Program-made: the position numbers and the translations under genes
Origin: Acrasis kona
Taxonomy: Eukaryota; Heterolobosea; Eutetramitea; Acrasida; Acrasidae
NCBI GenBank assembly: GCA_026419775.2
Contig: JAOPGA020001252.1
Coordinates: 1 to 64,000, forward strand
DNA: 64,000 nt
Direction: 5' to 3'
Part shown: positions 11,667 to 21,168 of the stretch, piece after piece
Layout: each line of letters starts with the position of its first letter
How positions within the stretch are numbered: position 1 is the stretch's first letter
The notes under the pieces: generated by a model
What the model was told of the DNA's origin: nothing
What the model saw: the letters and a program-made list of their open reading frames with translations, nothing else
Databases searched by the model: none

Positions 11667-12796
11667 TCAATTCCTTCTATAGTTGGCTGAGAAGGTCCTC
11701 GCCATTTGTTCTTTAACGGCCTCCTTGTTACCAAATCCCCCATAATCTCTCTTGAACGCAGATATGTAGCCCAATATCTGGCTGTACTTTGTGGTGTCCG
11801 AAAAAGTGATGTTTTCAGCCTTTCGGGACAAAAAGTCAGCTTCCTGAGCGCTTAATGTATTGAGAAACACTCCCCTGTATTCCTCGTCAGTGATCGACAA
11901 GATCGTGCTCAATTTAGTATGAGCTTGGTTTGTCCTGTTGTCACTGGCCATGTGTTTGTGCAGTGTGTTAACCTCAAGCACATTAACCCTCTCTCTGTTC
12001 GCATCAATGATGTTTTGTACGTCCTGGGGATCGGGGTTGTTATCAAACTCCCCGGACTGTAACAAGTTGAATGCCCGCACGCAAGCCTTCCAATACGTCG
12101 CCATCACCTCGGCTCCCGCATACATCACAAGTGCCTTGCTTTGTATACTCTGCAAATCAAGCACTCTGTTCTCAAGATTAGAAACTCTTGTCCTGAGTTC
12201 ACCAATCTCCGCTTTGTTTATTCTTTTGTAGTCTTCAAATTCAACCAAAAAAGATAATAGCCTTGTGTTGGGGCTTGGTGGAGTCTTAATCTCTTCAGAC
12301 ACAATTGGTGATGGCAATGTGGTTAGAGTGGGTGTTGTTGTTGTTGACGATATTGTTGGTGTGGGAATCGTTATCACCGAAGGTAGTGGCGCCTCTTCAA
12401 TTGGTGAGGGAGTTTTTTGGACAACCATTTGCTCCTCAGCATTCAAAACTCTTGTGCTAGTCTCAGGTAGCTTAAATGTTTTTGGTGTTCCGTTACCAAT
12501 GGGTTTGTCTTGGAATACCTTCCAAGTCCACGCGGTATTATAATTCTTCCCAAAAAGCATATTTTTGTATTTCAAATATTTCTACAATAAATGTTAACAT
12601 CTTAACGTTAAAGTTCTACCTTGGGTTGGGCAAACAGACTTTCTTCATTATCAATAAAGTATTGAACTTCTTTCAGGTAGTCCTCACTTGCAGTCTCTGC
12701 CATATTACTGTCGAATAATCTTACGACCCAATTAAACAATTCTATTCGCTTATCGGCAGTGAATGTTTTCTTTAACTTATCACCCTTCTTCCCCAT
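11667..12796 (-). CDS. unknown coiled-coil protein, 363 aa
   Basis: Two exons: 12,620-12,796 and 11,667-12,581, with a 38-base GT-AG intron and an ATG at 12,796. The intron joins FAQPK to KYLKYKN in frame. The protein has a Lys-rich start, a helical region, a Pro/Thr/Ser-rich linker (residues about 115-165), a short coiled coil (ELRTRVSNLENRVLDL) and a well-structured helical C-terminal domain of about 180 residues with no motif known to me. There is no signal peptide or membrane segment. It is divergently arranged with the gene at 13,059 across an inverted repeat. Confidence 0.7.
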
Positions 12797-12932
12797 GTTT
12801 GATGTTTTTGTTGAAGTGATAGATGACCCTAAAACTTTTTATTGCAATTTTGGGTCAATCCTGAAATCGAAAAAATCAAGAATGGCGTGATAAAGGTATG
12901 ATCAATTCTTTAATTTTTATCCACTTTACAAT

Positions 12933-13019
12933 CTTGTTGACAGATTGACAGGTTGGAAATAGAAAACATGTCTACTTATATCATATTGTCATTTGTCAAC
13001 CTGTCAATCCGTCAACATG
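12933..13019. repeat. inverted repeat between divergent genes
   Basis: The arms at 12,933-12,955 and 12,997-13,019 are inverted copies matching at 21 of 23 positions and are separated by 41 bases. The right arm is itself built of repeated gtcaa(t/c) units. It could be a regulatory palindrome, a cruciform, or a miniature inverted-repeat remnant. An ATG at 13,017 lies inside the right arm. Confidence 0.55.
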
Positions 13020-13058
13020 TCAATCCATCAAACTTTCAGATCAACAAACAGGAACCAA

Positions 13059-13516
13059 ATGTCCAAAATCAACGTGTACTCTAAATACCAAGATGACGAC
13101 ACAAGAAAAGATGTCACGTTGTATGTTGATACATTACAAGAAGACGAAAGACATAAACACGTTTTCATTGGATGGGAGAATGGTATTGTCGAAGACAGAA
13201 TAGCTGTGCAGCAGGTTCACCTAACAATGGACGCTGTTAAAGGAGGCAAATTCGTGTACATATACTTTCCACAGTTTGTGGACAGAATAACAAAAAAATC
13301 AATCGGATTTAAGAGCAAAAAAGTATTGAAAGAAAAAATGACGAGAGAGGAGAGAGACTATATTATTGAAGTAGCGAGGGGATCAAGTATGATCCAAATG
13401 GAGAGCAGGTAAAGCCTAACTGCCAGGATTTTATGGTAAGCCTCCTGAACACCTTAGGGTATCCAGAGCATGCGCAATGGATGCTTTCGGAGATCAAGAG
13501 GAAGCAACCAAAATAA
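13059..13516 (+). pseudogene. NCQ-motif protein (papain-like fold suspected), one frame break
   Basis: Starting at the ATG at 13,059 (a second in-frame ATG at 13,017 lies in the inverted repeat), the product contains HKHVFIGWENG and, after a frame change at the G-run near 13,377-13,380 (one G short), KYDPNGEQVKPNCQDFMVSL and a tail to the TAA at 13,516. An early His strand and a late N-C-Q-x-F helix start are the layout of permuted papain-like (NlpC/P60, LRAT, PPPDE) folds, and the gene at 61,730-63,297 carries a similar NCQHF. Function is unknown. The break may be real or a homopolymer error. Confidence 0.5.
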
Positions 13517-14023
13517 ACTCCGGATTTATGATTTTGACTTTGTAACAATGCTTCTCAAATACCAAATGCAGACCTGATCACGCAGTTTGCGCAGACTTCT
13601 TGCATTGATTTCAGAGCACCAACCATTTTACTCTCATGCTTCGAGTTGAACATGATCCTCCATGCTTTCTTTGTGAAGTGGTCAATGATGTGGAGAATTT
13701 CCCTAATAAAGTGTTAAAATACATTGGAAAATCAAATTAATATTAGTTGTATCGGGTACAGGGTGGCATGAAAGTACAATCCTACAGATCTTTATACGGA
13801 GCCTCACTAATGTGCATTTTGAGCGGGAGGAGCCCAGTTCTGTGGAGCAGAGTGACCACCACGACCGTGTTTTGAGCAGCTGAAGCATGTTTTCAGGTGC
13901 ATTCTAACATTACATTAATAATCAAACTTGACGAATTGAAATTTATTCAACCACTTTTAAATACATATTTAATAATCAATTCAATTAGATTATTATTAGG
14001 GTTGGTTCTCTGGTGGCTGTTTT
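13517..14023. other. intergenic, nothing recognisable
   Basis: This stretch is AT-rich, with no frame whose composition or motifs suggest coding. It lies downstream of both flanking genes. Confidence 0.5.
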
Positions 14024-14824
14024 TTATAAAGGTAAGATATAACCGTTATCATTATGATGTTCAAAACAATCAACTATCTTGGTATAGATATAATACTCTA
14101 CATAAAATCCGCCATTTTCAAACGCCAACTCTACAATCTTAGCCCATTTATTATTCACACTGTACCTTAACATTGTAAAAAACTCCCAACAGTAGGGGAA
14201 ATATCCTGCATTCGCCCAGTCAATAATTCCATTAATTTCAAAAGTTAGAGGGTTAATAATTATGTTGCCTGGGTGTAGGTCACCATGCGAGAACGTAGGC
14301 TTTTGGTCGCTTTGTTTAAGAAACTGTATAGAAGCATGGCCTGCTTTTCGAGAACGATCCCAGCCGAATGCATGATTTACAAAATACTCGTTGAATTCTG
14401 TTAATGAAGCGAAGGGTCCACATATGTATTGTCGATACTTTTTTCCTGTAATTGTCCCAAAACACCCTCCATTAACAGCTGGAAGTGCTCTCATCTCGCG
14501 TATAAAAGCGCCGAGCTGTTTGGAAACTTTTATTATCTGCTCGTCGTCCATATCTTCAAGTGCATCTTCCAGCGTGATACCCTCAACAAAATCTCTTTTG
14601 ATGTGGATACGTTCCTTATGTCGAAAGGCATGGTGAACTTTCGGAACTGGAATGGACGTATTTAAACGCACAAACTCGCTATTTTGCGCTTCTAATAAGG
14701 TTGAACGTTTAACTGCAACATCCTGTCCTATCATGTAAACTGAATTCTCACGATCTATGGTACGCTCACATTCAAGCTCTATATGTTCATCATATAATTG
14801 TATCTGTGGTAACATGTTGCTCAT
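14024..14824 (-). CDS. APH-family kinase-like phosphotransferase, 266 aa
   Basis: The protein has the aminoglycoside-phosphotransferase/choline-kinase fold. The catalytic loop FSHGDLHPGNIII (residues about 178-190) has the HGDxHxxN signature, and IDWANAG (about 200) supplies the metal-binding Asp of the DxD/DFG equivalent. An N-terminal beta-rich ATP-binding lobe precedes (VAVKR contains the likely Lys). APH-like eukaryotic proteins phosphorylate small molecules or are of unknown substrate, and nothing here identifies the substrate. Single exon, ATG at 14,824, complete length for the family. It is the only clearly intact known-family gene in the first 16 kb. Confidence 0.8.
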   Translation of the reverse strand: MSNMLPQIQLYDEHIELECERTIDRENSVYMIGQDVAVKRSTLLEAQNSEFVRLNTSIPVPKVHHAFRHKERIHIKRDFVEGITLEDALEDMDDEQIIKVSKQLGAFIREMRALPAVNGGCFGTITGKKYRQYICGPFASLTEFNEYFVNHAFGWDRSRKAGHASIQFLKQSDQKPTFSHGDLHPGNIIINPLTFEINGIIDWANAGYFPYCWEFFTMLRYSVNNKWAKIVELAFENGGFYVEYYIYTKIVDCFEHHNDNGYILPL

Positions 14825-15309
14825 AAGTTTATCACGATATCTATAGGTTTTCTAATAAGTATGCGGAGCGGGGTGGAATTTTGGATGTTGTAACTAAAGG
14901 TTTCTGCTGGCAAAGAAATGGAGTTGACTAACAGTGGGTAGCAAGCCTTATGAGCTGGATTGCATATAGAATGGATATTTATGCTCGCAAATGCCTTCGA
15001 AACGTGTAAAGTTAACTTTTGTACAAATTTAATTCTCATGTCATCTAATGTGCGTTACTTTATAAAAGGAGATCTTTCACATCCTGGCAAAACAACGAAT
15101 GTGTGTTCGATCTTTACATCTTTGTACTCTACTTGCATACGGGCTGTTCTACATCTTACATTTCTCCAAGGTATTCAGCGACCTGTGTACCTTGTTGTAC
15201 ATTTCAGATAATTATTTTTACATTTCAGAAAACCTTTGTACATTTCAGATATCCACCTCTCATTCAAATGCATCAAGTCTATACTGATATGTTCTCCTGA
15301 ATTGTATCT
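14825..15309. other. intergenic with a short repeated motif
   Basis: There is no supported gene. The motif tacatttcaga occurs three times within about 50 bases (near 15,198, 15,218 and 15,239). The string attcagcgacctgt near 15,172 recurs near 16,783, so part of this stretch belongs to a low-copy repeat. Confidence 0.4.
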
Positions 15310-15736
15310 GGGAACCTAATCAAAACGTTTGCGTTTTTATTTATATGAACTTTAAGTTCTTTGTTCTTGATAATTCTTGACAATAACTCGTCACTTAGTT
15401 GAGCTCCTTTGTCTACTAGGGCTTTCGCGGATATTCCGTTCACTTTAGTGGAAGCATACTGAAGACTTTCGTACCGTCATCGTCGGATTTATTAGGATCT
15501 TCATTATAGTAATCATTATTGTCATCACTATCGTCATCACCATAGACTACTGGAGAACCGTAACCATCTTCGGTTCGAGGAATGATCACGTCTCCCTTTT
15601 CTATCTGTGCTAGACCGATATTGTTGACTTTGAACGGTTTCTTAAATCTTTTGCTCTCCTTGCCTCCCTTCTTCTTTATTCTTGCTCCATTTGGATCCGA
15701 TGGGTCCAAATATGGAAGTATGCGCGTAAACATCAA
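15310..15736 (-). mobile_element. fragment of the gag-type element (fossil, second copy)
   Basis: The minus strand contains the same gag tail as 4,250-5,870, recognisable by KVNNIGLAQIEKGDVIIPRT, followed by an acidic Asp/Asn-rich stretch. Downstream is a short segment with an aspartic-protease-like signature (ALVDKGAQ). It is a small broken fragment with at least one break. It lies directly beside a P-type ATPase fragment, and no terminal repeats are visible. Confidence 0.65.
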
Positions 15737-16190
15737 TCAACAGCACCGTGACTTGGAAAATACCCTGTCCGAATTCAGACAATGATCGGTGGCTCCGTGG
15801 CCAACGCCAACGCTGCGAATGTGTCCATGATCAAATTCAACCAAAGCAATTGAACGGCGGTGAGAGGGAATCCTCGTTATGCTTCCAATAAAAGTGATGG
15901 CCAACGCCATCACGTTGATGGTGAAATTGTAAAAACTTTCGAACGTTTTCGTAGACGCTCCTGCCCCACAAAACTGACTTGGTGATGCTTGCAAAGTTAT
16001 CGTCCATGATGACGATATCGGAGGCCTCCTTGGCCACTTCCGTTCCGCTCAATCCCATGGCCAATCCCACGTGCGCAGCCTTGAGCGCAGCCGCATCGTT
16101 GGTGCCGTCTCCAGTCACTGCCACAATCTCTCCCATAGCCTTGAGCTGAGTCACCAACAAGTGCTTATCCGTCGGAGTGCTTCATTCATA
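15737..16190 (-). pseudogene. P-type Ca2+-ATPase (PMCA type) fragment
   Basis: The frame reading [20 protein letters not shown], then [19 protein letters not shown], is the hinge motif of P2B Ca2+-ATPases, followed by the [18 protein letters not shown] segment and [18 protein letters not shown]. The next transmembrane part ([18 protein letters not shown]) and then a third piece matching the [18 protein letters not shown] region each lie in a different frame. Only about 150 of roughly 1,000 residues are present. It is a broken gene fragment carried next to retroelement sequence. A functional copy must be elsewhere. Confidence 0.8.
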
Positions 16191-16486
16191 TTATGATCAA
16201 CTCACTCAATTGCCTTACAAAAATCTCTTTTCTGGTGTTGTGAGTATGAAAGTTCCAAAGAAGGGTTGTCTTGTCGACTCCCATCAAAGATGTCGTGGAC
16301 CAACCACCACCTGATAAATTATTCTCCGTTAAATGGCCATCTTTTCACTCCTGCATTAAGATTGAATCAAACATGTCAATGTCATGGTTGTCTCATAGTG
16401 TTGACGCCCACTGAACATTCAAGCTACAATTCTAAAAGGCAGAAAAACATCCAAAGATAATACAGCAAGAACAAATAAAACTCAAA

Positions 16487-16617
16487 TTGTTCAATCTAGT
16501 CTCAAGTCTGTTCTTTGAAAGTCTTTTGCCTTTTAGTCTTTGTACAAGTTTGTTCACCTTTCCGTTGGATAGAGCGTCCACGTAGTAGTAATACTTTCTT
16601 CTTTGATTAAAAGTCAT
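16487..16617 (-). repeat. small basic ORF, repeat copy B
   Basis: The frame reads NKLVQRLKGKRLSKNRLETR, the counterpart of the C-terminal half of the ORF at 7,502-7,741. The DNA is alignable over about 110 bases with small indels, and similarity ends just upstream of the short open frame's start. I see no independent sign of function. Confidence 0.45.
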
Positions 16618-16944
16618 AATTCAAAATCATACAGATGGTGCATCAAATGTCGATCATGATGTTTGTCGAAAGGGAGCGATGGTGTTATTATAATGAACAT
16701 CTCGGCATGAGGCACACATCATTCGAAAGAGCGCAAAAACTGTGTTAGTCATGTTAAAAAATGGTCCTTATATAAGGAATTCAGCGACCTGTACACAATG
16801 TGATGATTTTGACTACATTCTGAATATGTTACAACAGGATCAGACACCGCGGTAGAAGCATCTTCTGAATCGGTAAACACACTGGCGATGAGTTCAAAGA
16901 TGACTTCTTTTTGTAACAACGTACCGGAGTTCCAAAATATCTAG
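16618..16944. other. intergenic, upstream of the membrane-protein gene
   Basis: No coding signal. It contains the attcagcgacctgt string shared with about 15,172 and an AT-rich promoter-like region. Confidence 0.4.
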
Positions 16945-17448
16945 ATGATCTCAACAGTCCTTCTACTACCTATACTATTTATCTGGAGAGTGCCTTACCT
17001 TCTGTTGCATATAGGGGCTATGTTAAAAGCACATGCAGCAGATAAAGAAAGTATTGAGAACAATACCACGTTTTCATATTTTTTTTGGGAATTATTATTA
17101 TGCATCCTGAACGTTTTTTTAACTCCAGTTAATAACAACCAGATTTTGAAATACTTTGCCCTTGCCCATATCGCGACGCATGTCATCACCGCCGCCATCA
17201 GCCTGAGAAGTCAGAAATATCTTATTGATAGAGGATTAGAAGCAAGAAGGAAAGTGGATTTGACATTTGAGTTAGGGCTTTTATATGATACATTTTGCCA
17301 TGTTGTCATGCAGATCTTTACAGGGTACTACCTAAATCAAGCAGGAATTCCCCTACATCTGGTGGGATTGATGTTTGTGATTGGAATGGGGCACACTGCA
17401 TTTAAAATACACAAGAGTAGCGTTAGCAAGATGGACAAAGATGATTGA
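16945..17448 (+). CDS. small multi-pass membrane protein, 167 aa
   Basis: Single exon from ATG at 16,945. Five hydrophobic segments are visible: residues about 2-22, 46-63, 68-88, 112-130 and 135-153. Charged, Lys-rich ends lie at 90-105 and the C-terminus (SSVSKMDKDD). There is a His-containing segment (ALAHIATHVI) and a conserved-looking MGHTAFK. I do not recognise the family. It could be a small transporter-like or ER membrane protein. Confidence 0.65.
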   Translation: MISTVLLLPILFIWRVPYLLLHIGAMLKAHAADKESIENNTTFSYFFWELLLCILNVFLTPVNNNQILKYFALAHIATHVITAAISLRSQKYLIDRGLEARRKVDLTFELGLLYDTFCHVVMQIFTGYYLNQAGIPLHLVGLMFVIGMGHTAFKIHKSSVSKMDKDD

Positions 17449-17675
17449 ACGCACCCGAAGCTTGTAATAGAAGCTCCTCAGTAAGGAAAGAATCACAAAG
17501 CAATAAACGTTGAGTTATTTATTTAGTCTTATTGTTATGCTCCTTGGTTTAGGCATAATCATAAGACATCATGTCCATTGTGCTATTGTCATGATTCGGA
17601 CACCCGCCCGCACCCGATTTACAGGAGATAAGAAGAATCCGCAACTTGACGTTGATTCAAATTAGAATTTTCGAA

Positions 17676-18571
17676 ATGTCAATAACACAACCTACAGTAC
17701 CAACCTCAAGAACAGAGAGTGAACAACAGAAATTAAATACTCTCACAAAAGAGCAACTATCCGTGTATTTGCGATTAGAAGATTATTTAGTTGAAAAATA
17801 TGGCCGTAGTGACGAAGTACCTGATGATTGGCAACTCGTGCTCGACCCTCAATGTCTACTTAGATTTTGCAGGGCGAGAAAATTTAATTATGATGATGTA
17901 TTATCACTTGTGACAGAATGGTGAGTACTATTATCTCTTGAAAATTTCACAATCTACTAAGGTTGAATTGGAGAATAACAAGGAAACCTCACCTTATCAA
18001 GTCTAAAGATGTGCAGAATGAACTCAAGGTTGGGAAAATCTTTTGGTTTGGACACGACAAAGAGGGATGTCCTAATGTTATTATCAAAGCTCAACTACAT
18101 GTTGTTGCGGACAGAGACTACGATGAATTTATCTCGCTTGTGCTCTACACTGCTGAATCTCTCATGAATAGGTTAGTAGTTTCTCAGATGTTGACTTATA
18201 TTTTTAGTATTAAATCCTCCGGTAAAAACATAGAAAGATACAACATTATATACGATGCGAGCAACATTGGATACAAGAATTTCGATGCTAATATATGCAA
18301 GGACGTCTTCAAATTATCCAACTACTATGCTGAAAGGCTCAATAGCGTGTATATCATCAATGCCAACTGGATTTTGAAGGCACTTATGAAAGTCGTCAAG
18401 CCTATGATGGACCCTGTGACCTTCTCAAAGATTGTTGCGTTAGATTCAATTGAAGATCTTAAAACCAACATTGATAAGGACCAATTAATAGAAGAGTACG
18501 GAGGTTCAAATATCTACAAATATACCATACCATGCGAACTTTCATTGAGTGAGCAAACAAAATCAGAATAA
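17676..18571 (+). CDS. SEC14-like (CRAL-TRIO) lipid-binding protein, 272 aa
   Basis: Three exons: 17,676-17,920, 17,962-18,171 and 18,208-18,571, with introns of 41 and 36 bases. The second intron is a multiple of three and its sequence is open, but gttag...tttttag and family spacing favour removal. The CRAL-TRIO N domain is marked by LLRFCRARKFNYDDVLSLV. The lipid-binding domain contains WFGHDKEGCPNVI, YNIIYDASNIGYKNFD and YYAERLNSVYIINANWILKA, the usual core strands and helices. Such proteins bind or exchange phosphatidylinositol or other lipids on cytosolic membranes. The start is the first ATG (MSITQPT). It converges on the DUF1772 gene, with stops 21 bases apart. Confidence 0.85.
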
Positions 18572-18592
18572 AAGTTTTTAAAAGTTGTCTTT

Positions 18593-19132
18593 TTATTTTG
18601 TAATTAAAGCGATTGCCCCCGCAATTGCGCTTCCAAACATTAAAGCGGCCCGGCCATAATTCATCTCCTTCCACCTTCTTTGGATGCCCGTAAATTCTTG
18701 TTTGTTCCTGGCTGTCAAATCCTCACTTCGACCATTATTCATTATCTCTCCCAAAGTTTTCATTCTATTGTTCATAGGCAGCATAACTATTAAAGAGTAA
18801 GCGGTTATTAAAACATTGAGCATTGCCGCGGTAATAAGTATTGGTAGTTTTGACTGTGCTACCTCAGATGCCTTGGAGTAGTAAAAACAGACGCTCGATA
18901 GCGTAATGTTTATCACAAAACATAGTGCATTCATAGGAGGGAAAAACAACTCACTTCTACGAAGTAGGTGTGCAGTTTGTTTTGCGGTGTGTTGTATTGG
19001 AACAGAAACAACAGAATCTGTTATTGTTGGCATCACAAGAGCAGATTGAAGTACTGATCCCCCAAAATTCATCGCACAACCAAGCGTCGCAAGGATTTGG
19101 AGAGATTCAAATATCCACTGCTGTGGGTTCAT
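18593..19132 (-). CDS. DUF1772 membrane protein, 179 aa
   Basis: Four hydrophobic helices and the motif pattern MNFGGSVLQSALVMP near the start, FFPPMNALCFVIN in the middle and WKEMNYGRAALMFGSAIAG at the C-terminus match the DUF1772 (anthrone-oxygenase-like) family of small integral membrane proteins. Fungal members oxidise anthrones, but most eukaryotic members have no known reaction, so I give no function. The start is the ATG at 19,132. It is head-to-head with the small gene at 19,206 across 73 bases. Confidence 0.8.
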   Translation of the reverse strand: MNPQQWIFESLQILATLGCAMNFGGSVLQSALVMPTITDSVVSVPIQHTAKQTAHLLRRSELFFPPMNALCFVINITLSSVCFYYSKASEVAQSKLPILITAAMLNVLITAYSLIVMLPMNNRMKTLGEIMNNGRSEDLTARNKQEFTGIQRRWKEMNYGRAALMFGSAIAGAIALITK

Positions 19133-19205
19133 CCTTTTGTTTGTAATTATCAACTAAATAATTTTAGCATCGGGCTATTTTTAATAACATATTTAACCAC
19201 AACAA

Positions 19206-19427
19206 ATGAACAACGACGAAGCACACATACCATTCTTTACTAAAATAGAGAACTTGATTGCGCACATTAGAACAGGAGATGTCAATCCATATTTTGTAAT
19301 ATATGAGTGTCTTGGAATGGAAGATGATTTGTTAACAAATGATGACTTTAATTTTGTGCACAGCACACATAAAAAGGCAGTTGGTCATAAACCAAAACGC
19401 AGTAATGAGGAGAATTCATCAGCATAA
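19206..19427 (+). CDS. hypothetical small protein, 73 aa
   Basis: ATG-initiated frame, 73 bases from the divergent DUF1772 start and followed by an AATAAA-like signal near 19,434. The product is acidic then basic at the C-terminus (HKPKRSNEENSSA), without membrane segments. The family is unknown. The divergent promoter arrangement and lack of a competing frame make it plausible. Confidence 0.45.
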   Translation: MNNDEAHIPFFTKIENLIAHIRTGDVNPYFVIYECLGMEDDLLTNDDFNFVHSTHKKAVGHKPKRSNEENSSA

Positions 19428-19727
19428 GTTGTAAATAAATTGTACATTTGAAACTACTTAACGTTTTGTTGTATATTGCTCTGCAGGACTTTTTTTCACT
19501 ATTTGTTCTAGAAAAGTTCAAGTTTTGCTCGAGGTCCTTTTCTTTCCAAAAAAACACAATTATTCTTCATTTGCTGCTCTTGTTGTGATCATTAATTATC
19601 GTGTTGCTATCAAGTTGTTAAGGTGGTACGACTTCAATTTTTTGCACAATAAAAAGAATTCACCAAGTAATTTGTATATTGTTTTCTTGAGTATCTCTAC
19701 TTTTCTTCGCAAGAGGATGGTCAGAAA

Positions 19728-20232
19728 GTGAAAGCAAAGTTTCACCGCTTTTACAAAATGACTTCAAAAAGAACAACACGGTCACGCATAACAAACTCAG
19801 GCGGGGGAGGTGGACAAAAATCGAAGCTTAATGACCTAGAACGAGATAACTTTGGAGACGAAGAACAAGCAGACTCTGATTTTGAGGTTGAAGGTCTTAA
19901 GCCGCTAAACAAAAAAAGGAAGACTAGAGCTGGTACTGGTACTCCTAAAGGAAGAAAGCAGAAGGGATTTATAAAAAGGAAATTTGATCAACTAATATTA
20001 GACGTAAATTCATAACATTCATTAAAGTTTAATTCTTCTCATTTAGGACAAGGACCAAACTAACAAAGAGTACCTAGCGGCAGCAACAAAACCATCCTCA
20101 ACACCTCGTCGGCACTTTTGTTCCATCTGTGGAAACTTGTCTTGCTACACATGTGTCAAATGTAAACAAAGATATTGCAGTATAACATGCAACGCACAAC
20201 ATCAAGAAACAAGATGCCAAAAATATACATAA
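19728..20232 (+). CDS. ZNHIT1: zf-HIT protein, ZNHIT1/Vps71-like SWR1-complex subunit
   Basis: Two exons: 19,728 (or ATG at 19,758) to 20,003, and 20,047-20,232, with a 43-base intron. Exon 2 encodes a complete HIT zinc finger: FCSICGNLSCYTCVKCKQRYC, then a short linker and HQETRCQKY, with the Cys/His ligands in the ZNHIT1 spacing and the ETRC signature. Exon 1 is basic with an acidic patch (DEEQADSDFEVEG), as in ZNHIT1/VPS71. Predicted length is 143-153 residues, close to the human protein (about 154). ZNHIT1 belongs to the SRCAP/SWR1 remodeller that deposits H2A.Z in chromatin. It converges on RPA12 with only 7 bases between stops. Confidence 0.85.
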
Positions 20233-20239
20233 AAAGAAT

Positions 20240-20614
20240 TTAATTATTTACGCTGTGTTTATGTAAACACTTTGAACATTCGTAAAATACTGTTTGACCC
20301 TCATCCGCGCTTCTAAGTTGCATAGTGAAGTAACGCATCTCATGATGTTTACATTTGGGACACTCTTCATTTACTACAGCAAATTCGCTGTCTATTTGCT
20401 TCTCCTTCCTTAGTGATTGATTGTAGCGAGATTGTTCTCTAATTACTATATTCGTGGTGAACTTCACGTTTGAGAGAGGTGTAGCATCAGAGGCCTTTGA
20501 ACATCCTGTGCAAACTATTTTGTCGTTCTCTGCATTCGAAAAACTCAAAAGGGATCCGCACTCCTTGCAAAATAGACTATTAGCATATACACTCAAATCC
20601 ACTGTGTCAGTCAT
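20240..20614 (-). CDS. RPA12: RNA polymerase I subunit RPA12 (A12.2)
   Basis: Single exon, 124 residues. The N-terminal zinc ribbon has FCKECG and CTGC. The C-terminal TFIIS-like ribbon has ECPKCKHHEMRYFTMQLRSA, then DEGQTVFYECSKC, including the acidic DE pair that supports transcript cleavage. Length and order match RPA12/ZNRD1 exactly. It acts in the nucleolus in rRNA synthesis, in proofreading and termination. ATG at 20,614; convergent with the zf-HIT gene. Confidence 0.92.
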   Translation of the reverse strand: MTDTVDLSVYANSLFCKECGSLLSFSNAENDKIVCTGCSKASDATPLSNVKFTTNIVIREQSRYNQSLRKEKQIDSEFAVVNEECPKCKHHEMRYFTMQLRSADEGQTVFYECSKCLHKHSVNN

Positions 20615-21168
20615 GTGTGAATTTGAAGTTGATTGTAAAGGGATGAATTTTCATTTGAATGAATGGGATGAATTATATCGACTTACTGTGATGGATTACT
20701 TATTATACAGCCCTGGTTGCTGGAAATATTGACGCGAGATAGGAAGTTACAATTGTTTCATGTTGTGGTGGCAACGACTCCACAAGCTATTTATTTGTTT
20801 TAATAAACATTTTACACGTTCATCTTCTCCCTGTTTCAGAATGTCTGTTCACCTGGGCACGCTTTTAACCATCTCCCACCTGAGACAAATATAAGCTTCA
20901 TTGGTGTTTTTCTAGAACCTTTCCTATTTCAATGTATGTTAGAGGATATAAGTTGACGGCTTGTACTATATCATGTATGATTGGTAAACGAATTTTAATG
21001 TTAATCCATTTAAAACAAAAAGGGTAAAGGTGTTGGAAGTTGATAAAAGTCTGTCTGCGAGAATGTGGACATGGTTGTTACTCTTTCGGTGTTCAAATAA
21101 CAGAACTATTTTGTTGAAGTAGTGGTGGTTTCTGGTGTCAAGTTGAGTTTTTATTACAAAAAAAAGGT
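20615..21168. other. intergenic
   Basis: This is upstream of RPA12 and downstream of the DUF155 gene. I find no coding or repeat structure beyond AT-rich tracts and an AATAAA-like signal near 20,800. Confidence 0.5.

Noticed and set aside
18172-18207. Reading straight through the second SEC14 intron (12 extra codons)
   Set aside because: The insertion sits in a conserved strand region, and the segment has donor and acceptor signals and the typical 36-base length. It remains possible as a retained intron.
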